NCBI GenBank assembly: GCA_002753155.1
Contig: PDZW01000005.1
Coordinates: 1 to 64,000 of the forward strand
Source of the DNA: Alphaproteobacteria bacterium WMHbin7
GTDB lineage: Bacteria; Pseudomonadota; Alphaproteobacteria; Rhodospirillales; WMHbin7
Reading direction: 5' to 3'
DNA length: 64,000 bases
A program made the position numbers and the translations under genes. Shown in pieces: positions 37,092 to 46,460 of the stretch (the first letter of the stretch is position 1; each line of letters opens with the position of its first letter). The notes beneath the pieces are model-generated. The model searched no databases, was not told the origin of the DNA, and saw nothing but the letters and a program-made list of their open reading frames with translations.

Positions 37092-38135
37092 TCAGCGCTG
37101 CGAGGACAGTGACAAGACCGCCCCTCCCTGGCCATCCTGGGTCAGGACCAGATCTGCCTGGGCAAGTGCCGTACGCAACTGCGCCATGTCGCCCGCGTGG
37201 TGCAGGGCCAGCGTCGCCTGATTGCGCGCCACTTCCAGGATTTCCTGGCGACGGACAAGATTGACCTTGGCTAAGCGGTCGCGAATTCTCAGCCAATCGT
37301 TCAATCCGTTGAAGCTGGCGGTTACCAGCAGCATGCCCGAGGATTCCGACACCAGCAGGTTGTTCTTCTTCCAGGCCTCTTCGAGATGAAGGGCGACCAG
37401 ATCGGCCCCCTTGCGGAACACCGCCTGCGGCTGATCCTTGGCCTGCGCCTGAACGGCGATCTGGGCGGTTGCGCCAGAGCCGTAAAGCAGACGGATATCC
37501 AATCCGTTCTGGCTGGGCTTGGCTTCGGCCACCAGGGCCTGGACGGCGCCATAGCGGCGCCCCATCGCTTCCAACCTGTCCTTGTCGGACCCAACATCGA
37601 AGGTCTGACGGTCCCAGTTGTCGCCCATGGGGGCCAGCACCGGCGCCAGAGTGGAAAGCTTGGGCCGCTCCTGCCAGGCTTTCAGCCAAAGATTGTCTTC
37701 ATCCCACAAAAGGGGGCGCCCCGGCTGAACCAGGATGGGAATGACTAGCGAGGGTTTGCTGGCGGTTTCGGCAAAGGCAATTCCGGCCTGCTTGAGCAGG
37801 TTGCGCACCGGCTGCGCCTTGAACCTGACGGTCAAAAGGGCCAGATAGCGCACCGCAGAGGTTTTTTCCTGATCGACCGAGAAATCGACCACCCAGTCCT
37901 GCCAATTGGCCGGGTGGGGCAGGCGGGCATGGTCGGAAGAAATGGTCAGGCTTTCCAGCAGACGGCGGAAAGCCTGCTGCTGGCCATCGCTCAAGGCCTT
38001 TTCCCTGGCCTGCGAGGTGCTTTGCCCCGTGGCATCAACGGCAATGCTCACCGCCAGGAAATCGGCGGCAGGGGCCGGAGCCGTCAGAAAAAGGCCCAGG
38101 ACAAGGAGACCAAAAAAACGCAACAGCGAAGGCAT
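37092..38135 (-). CDS. DUF2066 domain exported protein
   Basis: Signal peptide; [22 protein letters not shown]; located between pgsA-like and purM as in other proteobacteria. Confidence 0.78.
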   Translation of the reverse strand: MPSLLRFFGLLVLGLFLTAPAPAADFLAVSIAVDATGQSTSQAREKALSDGQQQAFRRLLESLTISSDHARLPHPANWQDWVVDFSVDQEKTSAVRYLALLTVRFKAQPVRNLLKQAGIAFAETASKPSLVIPILVQPGRPLLWDEDNLWLKAWQERPKLSTLAPVLAPMGDNWDRQTFDVGSDKDRLEAMGRRYGAVQALVAEAKPSQNGLDIRLLYGSGATAQIAVQAQAKDQPQAVFRKGADLVALHLEEAWKKNNLLVSESSGMLLVTASFNGLNDWLRIRDRLAKVNLVRRQEILEVARNQATLALHHAGDMAQLRTALAQADLVLTQDGQGGAVLSLSSQR

Positions 38136-38230
38136 TGCAAACCGTGGGGCTAAGGATCAAAATCCAGGCGATTCGCCCTGACTTTATCACGTTCTTATCT
38201 TTGAGGAAGCCTCGCTTGTCCACAACCGCC

Positions 38231-39280
38231 ATGACCTATAAATCCGCCGGCGTCGATATCGATGCGGGGACGGCCCTTGTCGAGGCCATCAAACCCCTGG
38301 CCGGGGCAACCAAGCGTTCCGGAACCGAGGCCGGGCTGGGCGGTTTCGGCGCCCTGTTCGACCTGAAAGCCGCAGGCTACAAGGACCCCATTCTGGTGGC
38401 CGCCACGGATGGCGTGGGAACCAAGCTGAAGCTGGCCATCGATGCCAAACGCCACGATTTCGTGGGCATCGATCTGGTCGCCATGAGCGTCAACGACCTC
38501 GTCGTTCAAGGTGCTGAGCCCCTGTTCTTTCTCGACTATTTCGCCACAGGGAAACTGGAGGTCGAAGAAGGACGGGTCCTGGTGGCCGGAATTGCCGAGG
38601 GCTGCAAACAGGCGGGCTGCGCCCTGATCGGCGGCGAAACGGCGGAAATGCCCGGCCTGTATGCCAAGGGCGACTACGATCTTGCAGGCTTTGCCGTGGG
38701 TGCTGCCGAGCGCGGCACACTGATCGATGGCTCGAAAGTTCAAGAAGACGACGTTATTCTGGGTCTGGCCTCGAACGGAATTCATTCCAATGGATTCTCG
38801 CTGGTCCGACGCATTCTGGACCGCGCCGGGGTGAAACCAGAAGACAGCGCCCCCTTCGCCCCCGGCAGTTCGGCGGGCGACGCCCTTCTTGCCCCCACCC
38901 GCATCTATGTCAAAAGCTGTCTGGCCGCCGTGCGCACCGGCAAGATCAAGGCGCTGGCCCACATCACCGGAGGGGGACTTTACGAGAATATTCCGCGCGT
39001 ATTGCCCAAGGGACTGGTGGCCGTGATCGATGCAGCCGCCTGGTCTTTGCCCCCGGTTTTCGCCTGGCTGAAACAGGCGGGCGGGGTTGAGTCTGGCGAG
39101 ATGGCGCGCACCTTCAATTGCGGCATCGGCATGATGGCGGTTTGTTCAAAATCCGATGCCGAAACGCTGACCTCCTTGTTCAAGGAGCATGGCGAAACGG
39201 TGACACAGATTGGTCAGGTGGTTTCGGGAAGCGATATCCACGCTCGCGTGGTCAATCTTGAAGCCTGGGATCGCGGATGA
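38231..39280 (+). CDS. purM: Phosphoribosylformylglycinamidine cyclo-ligase
   Basis: [58 protein letters not shown]. Confidence 0.97.
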   Translation: MTYKSAGVDIDAGTALVEAIKPLAGATKRSGTEAGLGGFGALFDLKAAGYKDPILVAATDGVGTKLKLAIDAKRHDFVGIDLVAMSVNDLVVQGAEPLFFLDYFATGKLEVEEGRVLVAGIAEGCKQAGCALIGGETAEMPGLYAKGDYDLAGFAVGAAERGTLIDGSKVQEDDVILGLASNGIHSNGFSLVRRILDRAGVKPEDSAPFAPGSSAGDALLAPTRIYVKSCLAAVRTGKIKALAHITGGGLYENIPRVLPKGLVAVIDAAAWSLPPVFAWLKQAGGVESGEMARTFNCGIGMMAVCSKSDAETLTSLFKEHGETVTQIGQVVSGSDIHARVVNLEAWDRG

Positions 39281-39942
39281 CGCAGGCAAAAAAACGCGTG
39301 GGCGTTCTGATTTCAGGGCGCGGCAGCAATCTTCAGGCCCTGATCGATGCACAATCAGCGCCTGACTACCCCGCCCAGATCGTGCGCGTCATCTCGAACA
39401 TTCCCGATGTTTTCGGGCTTGAGCGCGCCCAAAAGGCGGGGCTTCCCACCGCCGTCATTCCTCACAAGAACTATCCGGATCGCCCGAGCTTCGAGGCAGC
39501 ACTCAACGCCCAGCTCAAGGCCGATGGCGTCGAGATCGTCTGCCTGGCTGGCTTCATGCGCGTTCTGACCGACGGCTTCGTTTCATCCTGGTCTGGCCGC
39601 CTGATCAATATCCACCCCTCGCTGCTTCCTTCCTTCAAGGGGTTGCACACGCATGAACGGGCAATTGCCGAAGGGGTGCGCTTTTCCGGCTGCACGGTCC
39701 ATTTCGTCGTTCCGGAAATGGATAGCGGCCCTATCATCGTTCAATCCGCCGTTCCCGTTTTGCAGGAAGATACACCCGACAAGCTGGCAAGCCGTGTGCT
39801 GGAGCAAGAACATCTCATCTATCCCCTGGCACTCGCCCTGGTTGCCACGGAGAGAGCCCGTATCGTCGATGGCGCAGTCCATCTGGATGGCGTGACATTT
39901 GCCAATCAGCCATTGACCAATCCCCTCCCTCGGGGAGCATAA
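39277..39942 (+). CDS. purN: Phosphoribosylglycinamide formyltransferase
   Basis: [63 protein letters not shown]. Confidence 0.97.
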   Translation: MTQAKKRVGVLISGRGSNLQALIDAQSAPDYPAQIVRVISNIPDVFGLERAQKAGLPTAVIPHKNYPDRPSFEAALNAQLKADGVEIVCLAGFMRVLTDGFVSSWSGRLINIHPSLLPSFKGLHTHERAIAEGVRFSGCTVHFVVPEMDSGPIIVQSAVPVLQEDTPDKLASRVLEQEHLIYPLALALVATERARIVDGAVHLDGVTFANQPLTNPLPRGA

Positions 39943-39948
39943 TCTCGT

Positions 39949-41655
39949 ATGACAACAGGAAAATCACGCTTCGACGCCCGCCATTCTGTTCTGGCCTTCG
40001 GAGCGGTGCTTCTGCTGGTTTTGTGGACGGCGATTTACCAGCAGGATCGCCGGGCTTATGACTTGTCGTTGGCCAACGATCATCAGGGACTGGTCAATTA
40101 TGCCCGCATTCTGGAAAGCCATACCAGAAGCGTTCTGCTCGGCCTTGATCAGGTCGTCTTGCATCTGAAGGCGGAATACGAGGAAGATCCGAAGATCTTC
40201 GATCTGAAAAAGCAGATGGCCCGCAGCCCGATTCTGAAGGGCATTTCAGTCCAGGTCGGCGTCATCGACGCCGAGGGCTATCTTCTGCTTTCCTCCTCGG
40301 CGACACAGCCGGGCCAGCGCGTCTTTCTGGGCGACCGTGAGCATTACAAAGTTCATCTCGAACAGGATACGGGCGAGGTGTTCATCAGCAAGCCCGTCCT
40401 GGGCCGGGCCTCCGGGAAATGGTCGATTCAGTTGGCGAGGCGCCTGAACGGAAAAAACGGCGAATTCCTGGGCGTCATGGTGGTTTCGCTTGATCCCGGC
40501 TATATCGCCAACATCCACGACCAGATCGACCTGGGACCGGGCAGCACCATTCTGGTCGTCGGCAAGGACGGCATTGCCAGAGTCCGCTCGATGGCGGGAG
40601 ATCGCTCGGTCGGCCAATCCTTTGCGGATGTTCCCTACTTCAAAGAACTTTGGCTGAAGCCCGAGGGAATCGTACAGGGAAACAGCCCGGTCGATGGCGT
40701 CGAGCGCGTTGGCGCCTTTCGGCGCATGACCGACTATCCGCTGGCTGTCGTCGTCAGCCGCTCCGCCGACGATCTGGCCGCATCACACCAGCACGACCAC
40801 CGGCTGTTGACGATCGCCGGCCTGTCGGCAACCTTGCTGATCATGGGCGGAACCGCCTTGCTGCTCTGGCAGATTCTGCGCCAGCATGAGACCGAAATGC
40901 GCCTGCTTGACCGCGAGGCCGAATTGCTGGCCGCCAGAGAACGGCTGGAACACTCGAACGAAGAGTTGAAGAACTTTGCCCGCGTCATCGCGCACGATCT
41001 GCAAGAGCCCCTGCGCGCCATCGTCAGCTACGCCCAACTGATGAACCTGCGTTACCGGGGAAAGTTGGATGGTGATGCCGACGAATTCATCGGCTTCATG
41101 GTCGAGGGTGCCACCAGCATGAAAGCCCGACTGCTGGACCTTCTGGATTACACCTTGATCGAACAGTTTTCCTCTGATCTCGAACCGATTTCCCTAGACG
41201 CCATCCTCTCCTCCGTTCGCTCATATCTGGCCGACAAGATTTCCGAGGCACAAGCCAGCATCGACTACGGACCCTTGCCGAGTGTCATGGCGACATCGAA
41301 GCGCCTGATTCTCGTGTTCGAACACCTGCTGGAAAATGCCCTTGAATACCGAAAGAAGGATACGCCCCTGGTTGTTCGCATCTCGGCCGTCGATCTTTCC
41401 AATGGCTTTTGGGAGATCACGGTTTCAGACAACGGGATCGGCATCGAGCAGCAATATTTCGAGCGCATTTTCGTTATCTTCCAACGGCTGCATTCTTCGG
41501 CCCATCATTCCGGAACCGGCGTTGGTCTTGCCATTTGCAAGAAAATCATCGAGCAGTTGGGAGGACGGATCGCCGTCGAATCCCAGCCCGGCGTTGGCAC
41601 GACCTTCCGCTTTACTCTACCGTCGGTTCCTTCGGATAAAATCGACGAAGCGTGA
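39949..41655 (+). CDS. Sensor histidine kinase with extracytoplasmic dCache-like domain
   Basis: Two TM helices flanking a sensor domain; FARVIAHDLQEPLRAIVSYAQLM H-box; VSDNGIGIEQQYFERIF and GTGVGLAICKKIIEQLGG. Confidence 0.92.
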   Translation: MTTGKSRFDARHSVLAFGAVLLLVLWTAIYQQDRRAYDLSLANDHQGLVNYARILESHTRSVLLGLDQVVLHLKAEYEEDPKIFDLKKQMARSPILKGISVQVGVIDAEGYLLLSSSATQPGQRVFLGDREHYKVHLEQDTGEVFISKPVLGRASGKWSIQLARRLNGKNGEFLGVMVVSLDPGYIANIHDQIDLGPGSTILVVGKDGIARVRSMAGDRSVGQSFADVPYFKELWLKPEGIVQGNSPVDGVERVGAFRRMTDYPLAVVVSRSADDLAASHQHDHRLLTIAGLSATLLIMGGTALLLWQILRQHETEMRLLDREAELLAARERLEHSNEELKNFARVIAHDLQEPLRAIVSYAQLMNLRYRGKLDGDADEFIGFMVEGATSMKARLLDLLDYTLIEQFSSDLEPISLDAILSSVRSYLADKISEAQASIDYGPLPSVMATSKRLILVFEHLLENALEYRKKDTPLVVRISAVDLSNGFWEITVSDNGIGIEQQYFERIFVIFQRLHSSAHHSGTGVGLAICKKIIEQLGGRIAVESQPGVGTTFRFTLPSVPSDKIDEA

Positions 41656-42993
41656 GACCCAGGGCGTTGCGCCGACTGATCGCAAATGGGCGTAGCTGGC
41701 CATCGTGTTGCCGATCACCAATCCATCGAACCCCTCTTGAATGCCCGAGCCGCGCACGACCTTGAAAGCATAGGCCTGATTCTTGGGAAGGCCTTCCAGG
41801 CGGGAATGATGGAATTCGTGGGCAGAAAAGCTTTTGCCAACCTCGGTCATCGGCGCCCATGGACCCTGCCCGGTTTCAGTCAGCCGAACATAGCCGCGCC
41901 CGACCGGACGTTCCTGCATCACCACATCGGCCTTGATCAACCCGACCATGTCGCCCTTCTGACCTTCCCAGCGGATGGATCTGGCCAGATACATCAGCCC
42001 TCCGCACTCGGCATGGCAGGGAAGCCCCGCTTTCAATGCCGCCTTGATTTCGCTTCTCAAGAGGTGATTGGCTGACAAATCGCGCAAATGCGTTTCCGGA
42101 AATCCGCCTCCAATGAACAATCCGTCGATATCTGGCGGCAAATGGAAATCACGCATCGTATTGAAGGGAATTAGTTCGGCGCCATTCTGGGCGAAGGCGT
42201 CCAGGTCGTCGGGATAATAAAAGCCGAAGGCCGAATCCTGGGCGATGGCGATGCGTAGATTAGCCTTCGGGGCAGCAGGCAAAGGGGTTGCCGATTGAAG
42301 CTGACCAGCTCTTGCCGCAATCGCCAACAGCCGGTCAAGATCGACATGCGCCTCAACGCTGGAAGCCAGAAGCGAGATCAATTCGCTGGCATCCGCCTGC
42401 TCATTGGCGGGCACCAGACCCAGATGCCGCTCGGCCACCACCAGATCTGTTTCACGGGGAATGGCGCCCAGAATGGGCATATCTGGCAGATAGCGCGAGA
42501 TGGCCTGGCGCAGCTTGCCTTCATGGCGCGGCCCCGCCACCTGATTGAGAATCACGCCGCCGATATCCAGGTCGGGGTCGAAATCCCTAAAGCCCTTGAG
42601 CAGCGGTGCTATGCCGCGCGTCATGCCCCTTGCATCGATGACCAGAATCACCGGTGCCTGCATCAAGCGGGCCAGGGCCGCCGTGTCGTCGGTGCCTTCG
42701 GTATCCATGCCATCGAACAGGCCCTTGTTCCCTTCGATCAGCACAAGATCGGCTTGTCTGGATTCGCGTGCCGCCAAGGCCAGCATTTCCTGATGCGACA
42801 TTGAATAGAAATCGAGATTCCAGGAAGGCCGTCCCGAGGCGGCGCGGTGCCACAAGGGATCGATGTAATCCGGCCCCTTCTTGAAAGGCTGGACGCTGAG
42901 ACCCCGCTTTTTAAGAGCGGCCAGCAACCCCAATGTGACAGTGGTTTTGCCCGAGGATTTATGCGCCGCCGAGATGACAAGGCGAGAGGTCAT
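41617..42993 (-). CDS. dsrN: Cobyrinate a,c-diamide synthase family, DsrN-type (siroheme amidation)
   Basis: MTSRLVISAAHKSSGKTTVTLGLLAALKKRGLSVQPFKKGPDYIDPLWH..GGGFPETHLRDLSAN..CGGLMYLA; at the end of the dsr operon. Confidence 0.9.
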   Translation of the reverse strand: MTSRLVISAAHKSSGKTTVTLGLLAALKKRGLSVQPFKKGPDYIDPLWHRAASGRPSWNLDFYSMSHQEMLALAARESRQADLVLIEGNKGLFDGMDTEGTDDTAALARLMQAPVILVIDARGMTRGIAPLLKGFRDFDPDLDIGGVILNQVAGPRHEGKLRQAISRYLPDMPILGAIPRETDLVVAERHLGLVPANEQADASELISLLASSVEAHVDLDRLLAIAARAGQLQSATPLPAAPKANLRIAIAQDSAFGFYYPDDLDAFAQNGAELIPFNTMRDFHLPPDIDGLFIGGGFPETHLRDLSANHLLRSEIKAALKAGLPCHAECGGLMYLARSIRWEGQKGDMVGLIKADVVMQERPVGRGYVRLTETGQGPWAPMTEVGKSFSAHEFHHSRLEGLPKNQAYAFKVVRGSGIQEGFDGLVIGNTMASYAHLRSVGATPWVSRFVDFIRRNRR

Positions 42994-42994
42994 C

Positions 42995-43993
42995 TCAAGC
43001 GCCGATGCGGTCCAGGGTACGTCCGGCCCACATCTCATCGGCCATGCTTTGAGCCTGGGCCGGTGATTTTGCGCGGCCCAGCAGGCGTAGCGCTATGGCT
43101 GTTGTCCCCGTGACGGTGGCCGTGGCAAAAGCGTCATCAAGCTTTCCGGCCCACAGATCCTGCATTCGCCTGGGATCCATCTGGTGATCGTGGGGCTGAG
43201 CGCTTTCGGACAGAATGGCCGGCCATTCCTCTTCGCCCATCTTGCCCTCGGCAACCATCTGAACCAGACAGGGTTTTTCGGGGCGCCGCTCGGCCTCGCC
43301 GCCCTCGCCCTTGAACACGGCCAGACGCTGATCGCCCAGAAGATTGGCCGCCATCTGATGAACGCCCCGATAGGCCGGATGGAAAACGCTGACCATGCTG
43401 GCTCCGGCCTTCAAGGGATTGAGCATGCGGCCAATGGTGTGCAGCGGTGTGCGCAAACCAAGAAGCGGCTTCAAGCCCAGCATCTCGTTCAAACGCGGGC
43501 TTAAATGTTCAAGCGCCATGAAGGCGAAATTGCGCTTATCCAAATGCTGGGCCGCCTCGCCCAGTGTTTTGGCGGCGGGAATGCCCAGAGCTTCCAGCGC
43601 AGCTCGGGAATAAAGGCGGCCCTCGGTGTGATCTTCCGGCCCTTGCATGAAAACGCGAATACCGTTCTGGGCCAAAAGCAGGGCCGAAAGCAGGAACCAG
43701 GGCAGTTGGCGGCTTTTTCCGGCATAGCTCGACCAATCGAGATCGGCTCTGGGGGTAGGCTGTCCTGCCGCGATGGCTTCGCGCGCCGCCGCCACGAAAC
43801 CCGCCACTTCCTCGGGCGTTTCCGTTTTCACACGCAGCAGGCACAAGAAGGCTCCCAACTGCACGGGCTCGACGGCACCGGCCAGAATCATGGCCGCAGC
43901 GGCCTTGGATTCTTCGAAGGTTAGTGGGCGTGAAAGCGTCGGCCCCTTGCCCAGAATGCGGACATAGGGCGCGAAAGGGTGTTCAGTCGCCAT
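42995..43993 (-). CDS. TrpD2/YbiB-like glycosyltransferase family protein (anthranilate phosphoribosyltransferase fold)
   Basis: LTFEESKAAAAMILAGAVEPVQLGAFLCLLRVKTETPEEVAGFVAAAREA..NGIRVFMQG; placed between dsrP and dsrN. Confidence 0.78.
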   Translation of the reverse strand: MATEHPFAPYVRILGKGPTLSRPLTFEESKAAAAMILAGAVEPVQLGAFLCLLRVKTETPEEVAGFVAAAREAIAAGQPTPRADLDWSSYAGKSRQLPWFLLSALLLAQNGIRVFMQGPEDHTEGRLYSRAALEALGIPAAKTLGEAAQHLDKRNFAFMALEHLSPRLNEMLGLKPLLGLRTPLHTIGRMLNPLKAGASMVSVFHPAYRGVHQMAANLLGDQRLAVFKGEGGEAERRPEKPCLVQMVAEGKMGEEEWPAILSESAQPHDHQMDPRRMQDLWAGKLDDAFATATVTGTTAIALRLLGRAKSPAQAQSMADEMWAGRTLDRIGA

Positions 43994-43997
43994 AATC

Positions 43998-45269
43998 TCA
44001 AGCGGCCGGGGCTGGCTCGGCCTCCTCCTCATCCTTGGTTTCCGCCTGATGCTTCCTGGCATGCGGATCGATTTCCGCGTCGGCCAGGCTGACAGGCAGG
44101 AAACGAAGGATGGCCGTTCCCAGGGCGACAATCAAGAGGGCGAGCGCAAAGCCGCCCAATCCCAAGAGAATTTCCGGCAGCGAAGGGCTATAGCCATGCA
44201 CGACCCCGTCAAAGAAGCTGCTTTCCACCTCGTAACCCGGGAAAAGGGTGAGCGGCCAGGCCTGGCCACCGATGATGATGATGAAAACCTGGGCCAATCC
44301 CCCAATCACCACCAGGAAGGAAGCGAAGGCCAGCGTTCCGTGCGAGCGCATGCGCGGCACCAGGGTCAGCATCAAGGGGAAAAACGTTCCGATCCCCATC
44401 TGCACACCCCAGAAATGGAAGCTATAGAATCCGCTGCCGAACAGCAGAAAATCGACCACCTCGACGCGCCCGGCCCAATAGGCCGCCGTGACATGCTGCA
44501 GCAAGGCCAGATAGGCGGTGGCGGCCACGAACACGGCCAGCAACACGCGCAGCCGCTCGGTGATCACGACGCCTAAGGGGCGCCGGTCCATGGTATAGGC
44601 CGCCAGCATGACCAGGATGAACAGGGCGGTGCCGAAGGACAGCGACATGGCGATAAACAAAGGTGCCATCACGGCCGAGGAATAGGCCTCACGGGCCACC
44701 AGAAAGCCGAAGATCGAACCGGTACCGGTGGTCAGGACCAAGCGCCAGATGAAGGCGAAAGTGCCGGGGCCGCTACTTTTCGACTTCAAGCGGCGATCCA
44801 TCATGAACCACAAATAGACCAGCACGATGCCGAAGAAGCCGGTATAGAGAATGATGTTGGCGGCAAAGATGGATTTGAAATTGAAGTGCGACATGGCAAC
44901 GATCAGGCGATCGGGACGCCCGAGATCAAGCACCAGAACGGCCAGGCCACCCGCCAGCAGGGCAAGGGCCAACAGGGCCGAAAGCGGGGCCAGCGGCTTA
45001 TAGACCGACTTGCCAAACACCGAGCCGATGGAAGCGACGTTCAAAGCGCCAGAAGCCGCCACAATCAGGAACACGGCGAAAACATGGGGCATGCCCCATA
45101 CAACTTCGTTGCTCATGCCAGTCACCCAGTGACCGCTATGCTCCATGTAATAGGCGGCCCCCAGGCCGATCAGGAAAATCAGGCCCAAAATGACCACAGC
45201 CGCGCGAAAGCAAGGACGCTTCGAATTGATTTCCTGGTAGACGAGGTCGGGCAGATTGGCCATGGGCAT
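43998..45269 (-). CDS. dsrP: DsrP, NrfD-like membrane subunit
   Basis: 10-TM NrfD family protein; MSNEVVWGMPHVFAVFLIVAASGALNVASIGSVFG; operon context dsrJ-O-P. Confidence 0.92.
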   Translation of the reverse strand: MPMANLPDLVYQEINSKRPCFRAAVVILGLIFLIGLGAAYYMEHSGHWVTGMSNEVVWGMPHVFAVFLIVAASGALNVASIGSVFGKSVYKPLAPLSALLALALLAGGLAVLVLDLGRPDRLIVAMSHFNFKSIFAANIILYTGFFGIVLVYLWFMMDRRLKSKSSGPGTFAFIWRLVLTTGTGSIFGFLVAREAYSSAVMAPLFIAMSLSFGTALFILVMLAAYTMDRRPLGVVITERLRVLLAVFVAATAYLALLQHVTAAYWAGRVEVVDFLLFGSGFYSFHFWGVQMGIGTFFPLMLTLVPRMRSHGTLAFASFLVVIGGLAQVFIIIIGGQAWPLTLFPGYEVESSFFDGVVHGYSPSLPEILLGLGGFALALLIVALGTAILRFLPVSLADAEIDPHARKHQAETKDEEEAEPAPAA

Positions 45270-45275
45270 CGTCTC

Positions 45276-46022
45276 CTAAATACCGTGATAGCGGATGCCG
45301 GGATCGGTCTTCAGGTCCGCCCGGATCTGGCTGGTGGGATATTGGGCCACGACCTGGGTGATGGCATGTTCGGGATTCATCAAGTCGCCGAACAGCATGG
45401 CGCCACGTCCCTTGGCATGGCAGGCCTCGACGCAGGCGGGAACGACGCCCGCATCGACACGGTGGACGCACAAGGTGCAGGCCTCGACGCAGCCCTTGCC
45501 CCGGGGATTGTGCGGCGCCTGACCGGTTTGCGCTTCATGCGCAAACGAGCGGGCCTTGTAGGGGCAGGCCATCATGCAATAACGGCAGCCGATGCAGATA
45601 TGGCGATCAACCAGAACGATGCCGTCGGCGCGCTTGAACGAGGCGCCGGTGGGACAAACATCGGCACAGGGCGGGTTGGTGCAATGCTGGCACATCACGG
45701 GCAGCGAACGGGTAAAGCCGGTCTTGGGCTCGGCCAGCTCCACCTTGCGGATATATTGGGGATCGCTGGCCGGACGCCCGTGGCTGGGCAGGCGCATCTC
45801 ATCCTTGCAGGCCGTAACGCAGGCCGTGCATTCCTGATCGCAGCGATTGGTGTCGATCAGAAGTCCCCAGCGCACACTGGGCTGGGCCATACTGTCTTCG
45901 GGCCGGGCCTTGGAAGGTGCGGGGGCTGCCACCAGGAAAACGCCCGGCGCCAGCAGGGCGGCCGTTCCGGCAACGGTCTTCAAGACGTCGCGCCGCGTTT
46001 GTGAGATTTTGCACCCGCTCAT
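45276..46022 (-). CDS. dsrO: DsrO, periplasmic TAT-exported 4Fe-4S protein
   Basis: TRRDVLKTVAGTAALLAPGVFLVAA TAT signal; CDQECTACVTACK, CQHCTNPPCADVCPTGA, CIGCRYCMMACPYKAR clusters. Confidence 0.93.
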   Translation of the reverse strand: MSGCKISQTRRDVLKTVAGTAALLAPGVFLVAAPAPSKARPEDSMAQPSVRWGLLIDTNRCDQECTACVTACKDEMRLPSHGRPASDPQYIRKVELAEPKTGFTRSLPVMCQHCTNPPCADVCPTGASFKRADGIVLVDRHICIGCRYCMMACPYKARSFAHEAQTGQAPHNPRGKGCVEACTLCVHRVDAGVVPACVEACHAKGRGAMLFGDLMNPEHAITQVVAQYPTSQIRADLKTDPGIRYHGI

Positions 46023-46459
46023 TGCGGACCCTCCGGCTTGGTGTCCTGGGCGGGCACGGTTTCTTCCGATGGCGTCGTCTCGGGCATAGCAGCTTGCACC
46101 CGCTTGGGCTCGGGACGCGGATTATGGCACTCGAAGCAATCGACGCTGACGGCGGCGTAATCATGGCAGACGCGGCAGAAATGCTTGTCGCTGTCGATGC
46201 CGACGGGCTGGCCGTCGGTTCCGGAAACGGCATGGCAATCAAGGCAGGCTTTGAGGCCGTTTGCCGTGGCGCGAACACCTTGATGCATGGTGGCATCGCG
46301 CCGGTGCAGCAGCATGGTCATGTGCGTTCGCCGCATGGCGGCAGGCTCGGCCAGGCATTTCTCGCCCGAAGCCTTGGGCAGCTCGGGCGGCCCGGCAAAC
46401 GAGGGTGCCGCCGAACCGATCAGCGTCAACGCCAGAAGCAATGCCGCCCAAAGCCGCAT
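46019..46459 (-). CDS. dsrJ: DsrJ triheme cytochrome c
   Basis: Signal peptide; three CxxCH motifs CLDCH, CRVCH, CFECH. Confidence 0.92.
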   Translation of the reverse strand: MRLWAALLLALTLIGSAAPSFAGPPELPKASGEKCLAEPAAMRRTHMTMLLHRRDATMHQGVRATANGLKACLDCHAVSGTDGQPVGIDSDKHFCRVCHDYAAVSVDCFECHNPRPEPKRVQAAMPETTPSEETVPAQDTKPEGPQ

Positions 46460-46460
46460 C

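Noticed and set aside
41617-41655. Convergent overlap of the sensor kinase and dsrN ends as a regulatory antisense feature
   Set aside because: A 39-bp tail overlap is ordinary in compact genomes; no further structure supports regulation.
44886-46004. 372-aa plus-strand ORF opposite dsrP/dsrO
   Set aside because: Antisense to genes with clear Fe-S and membrane motifs.
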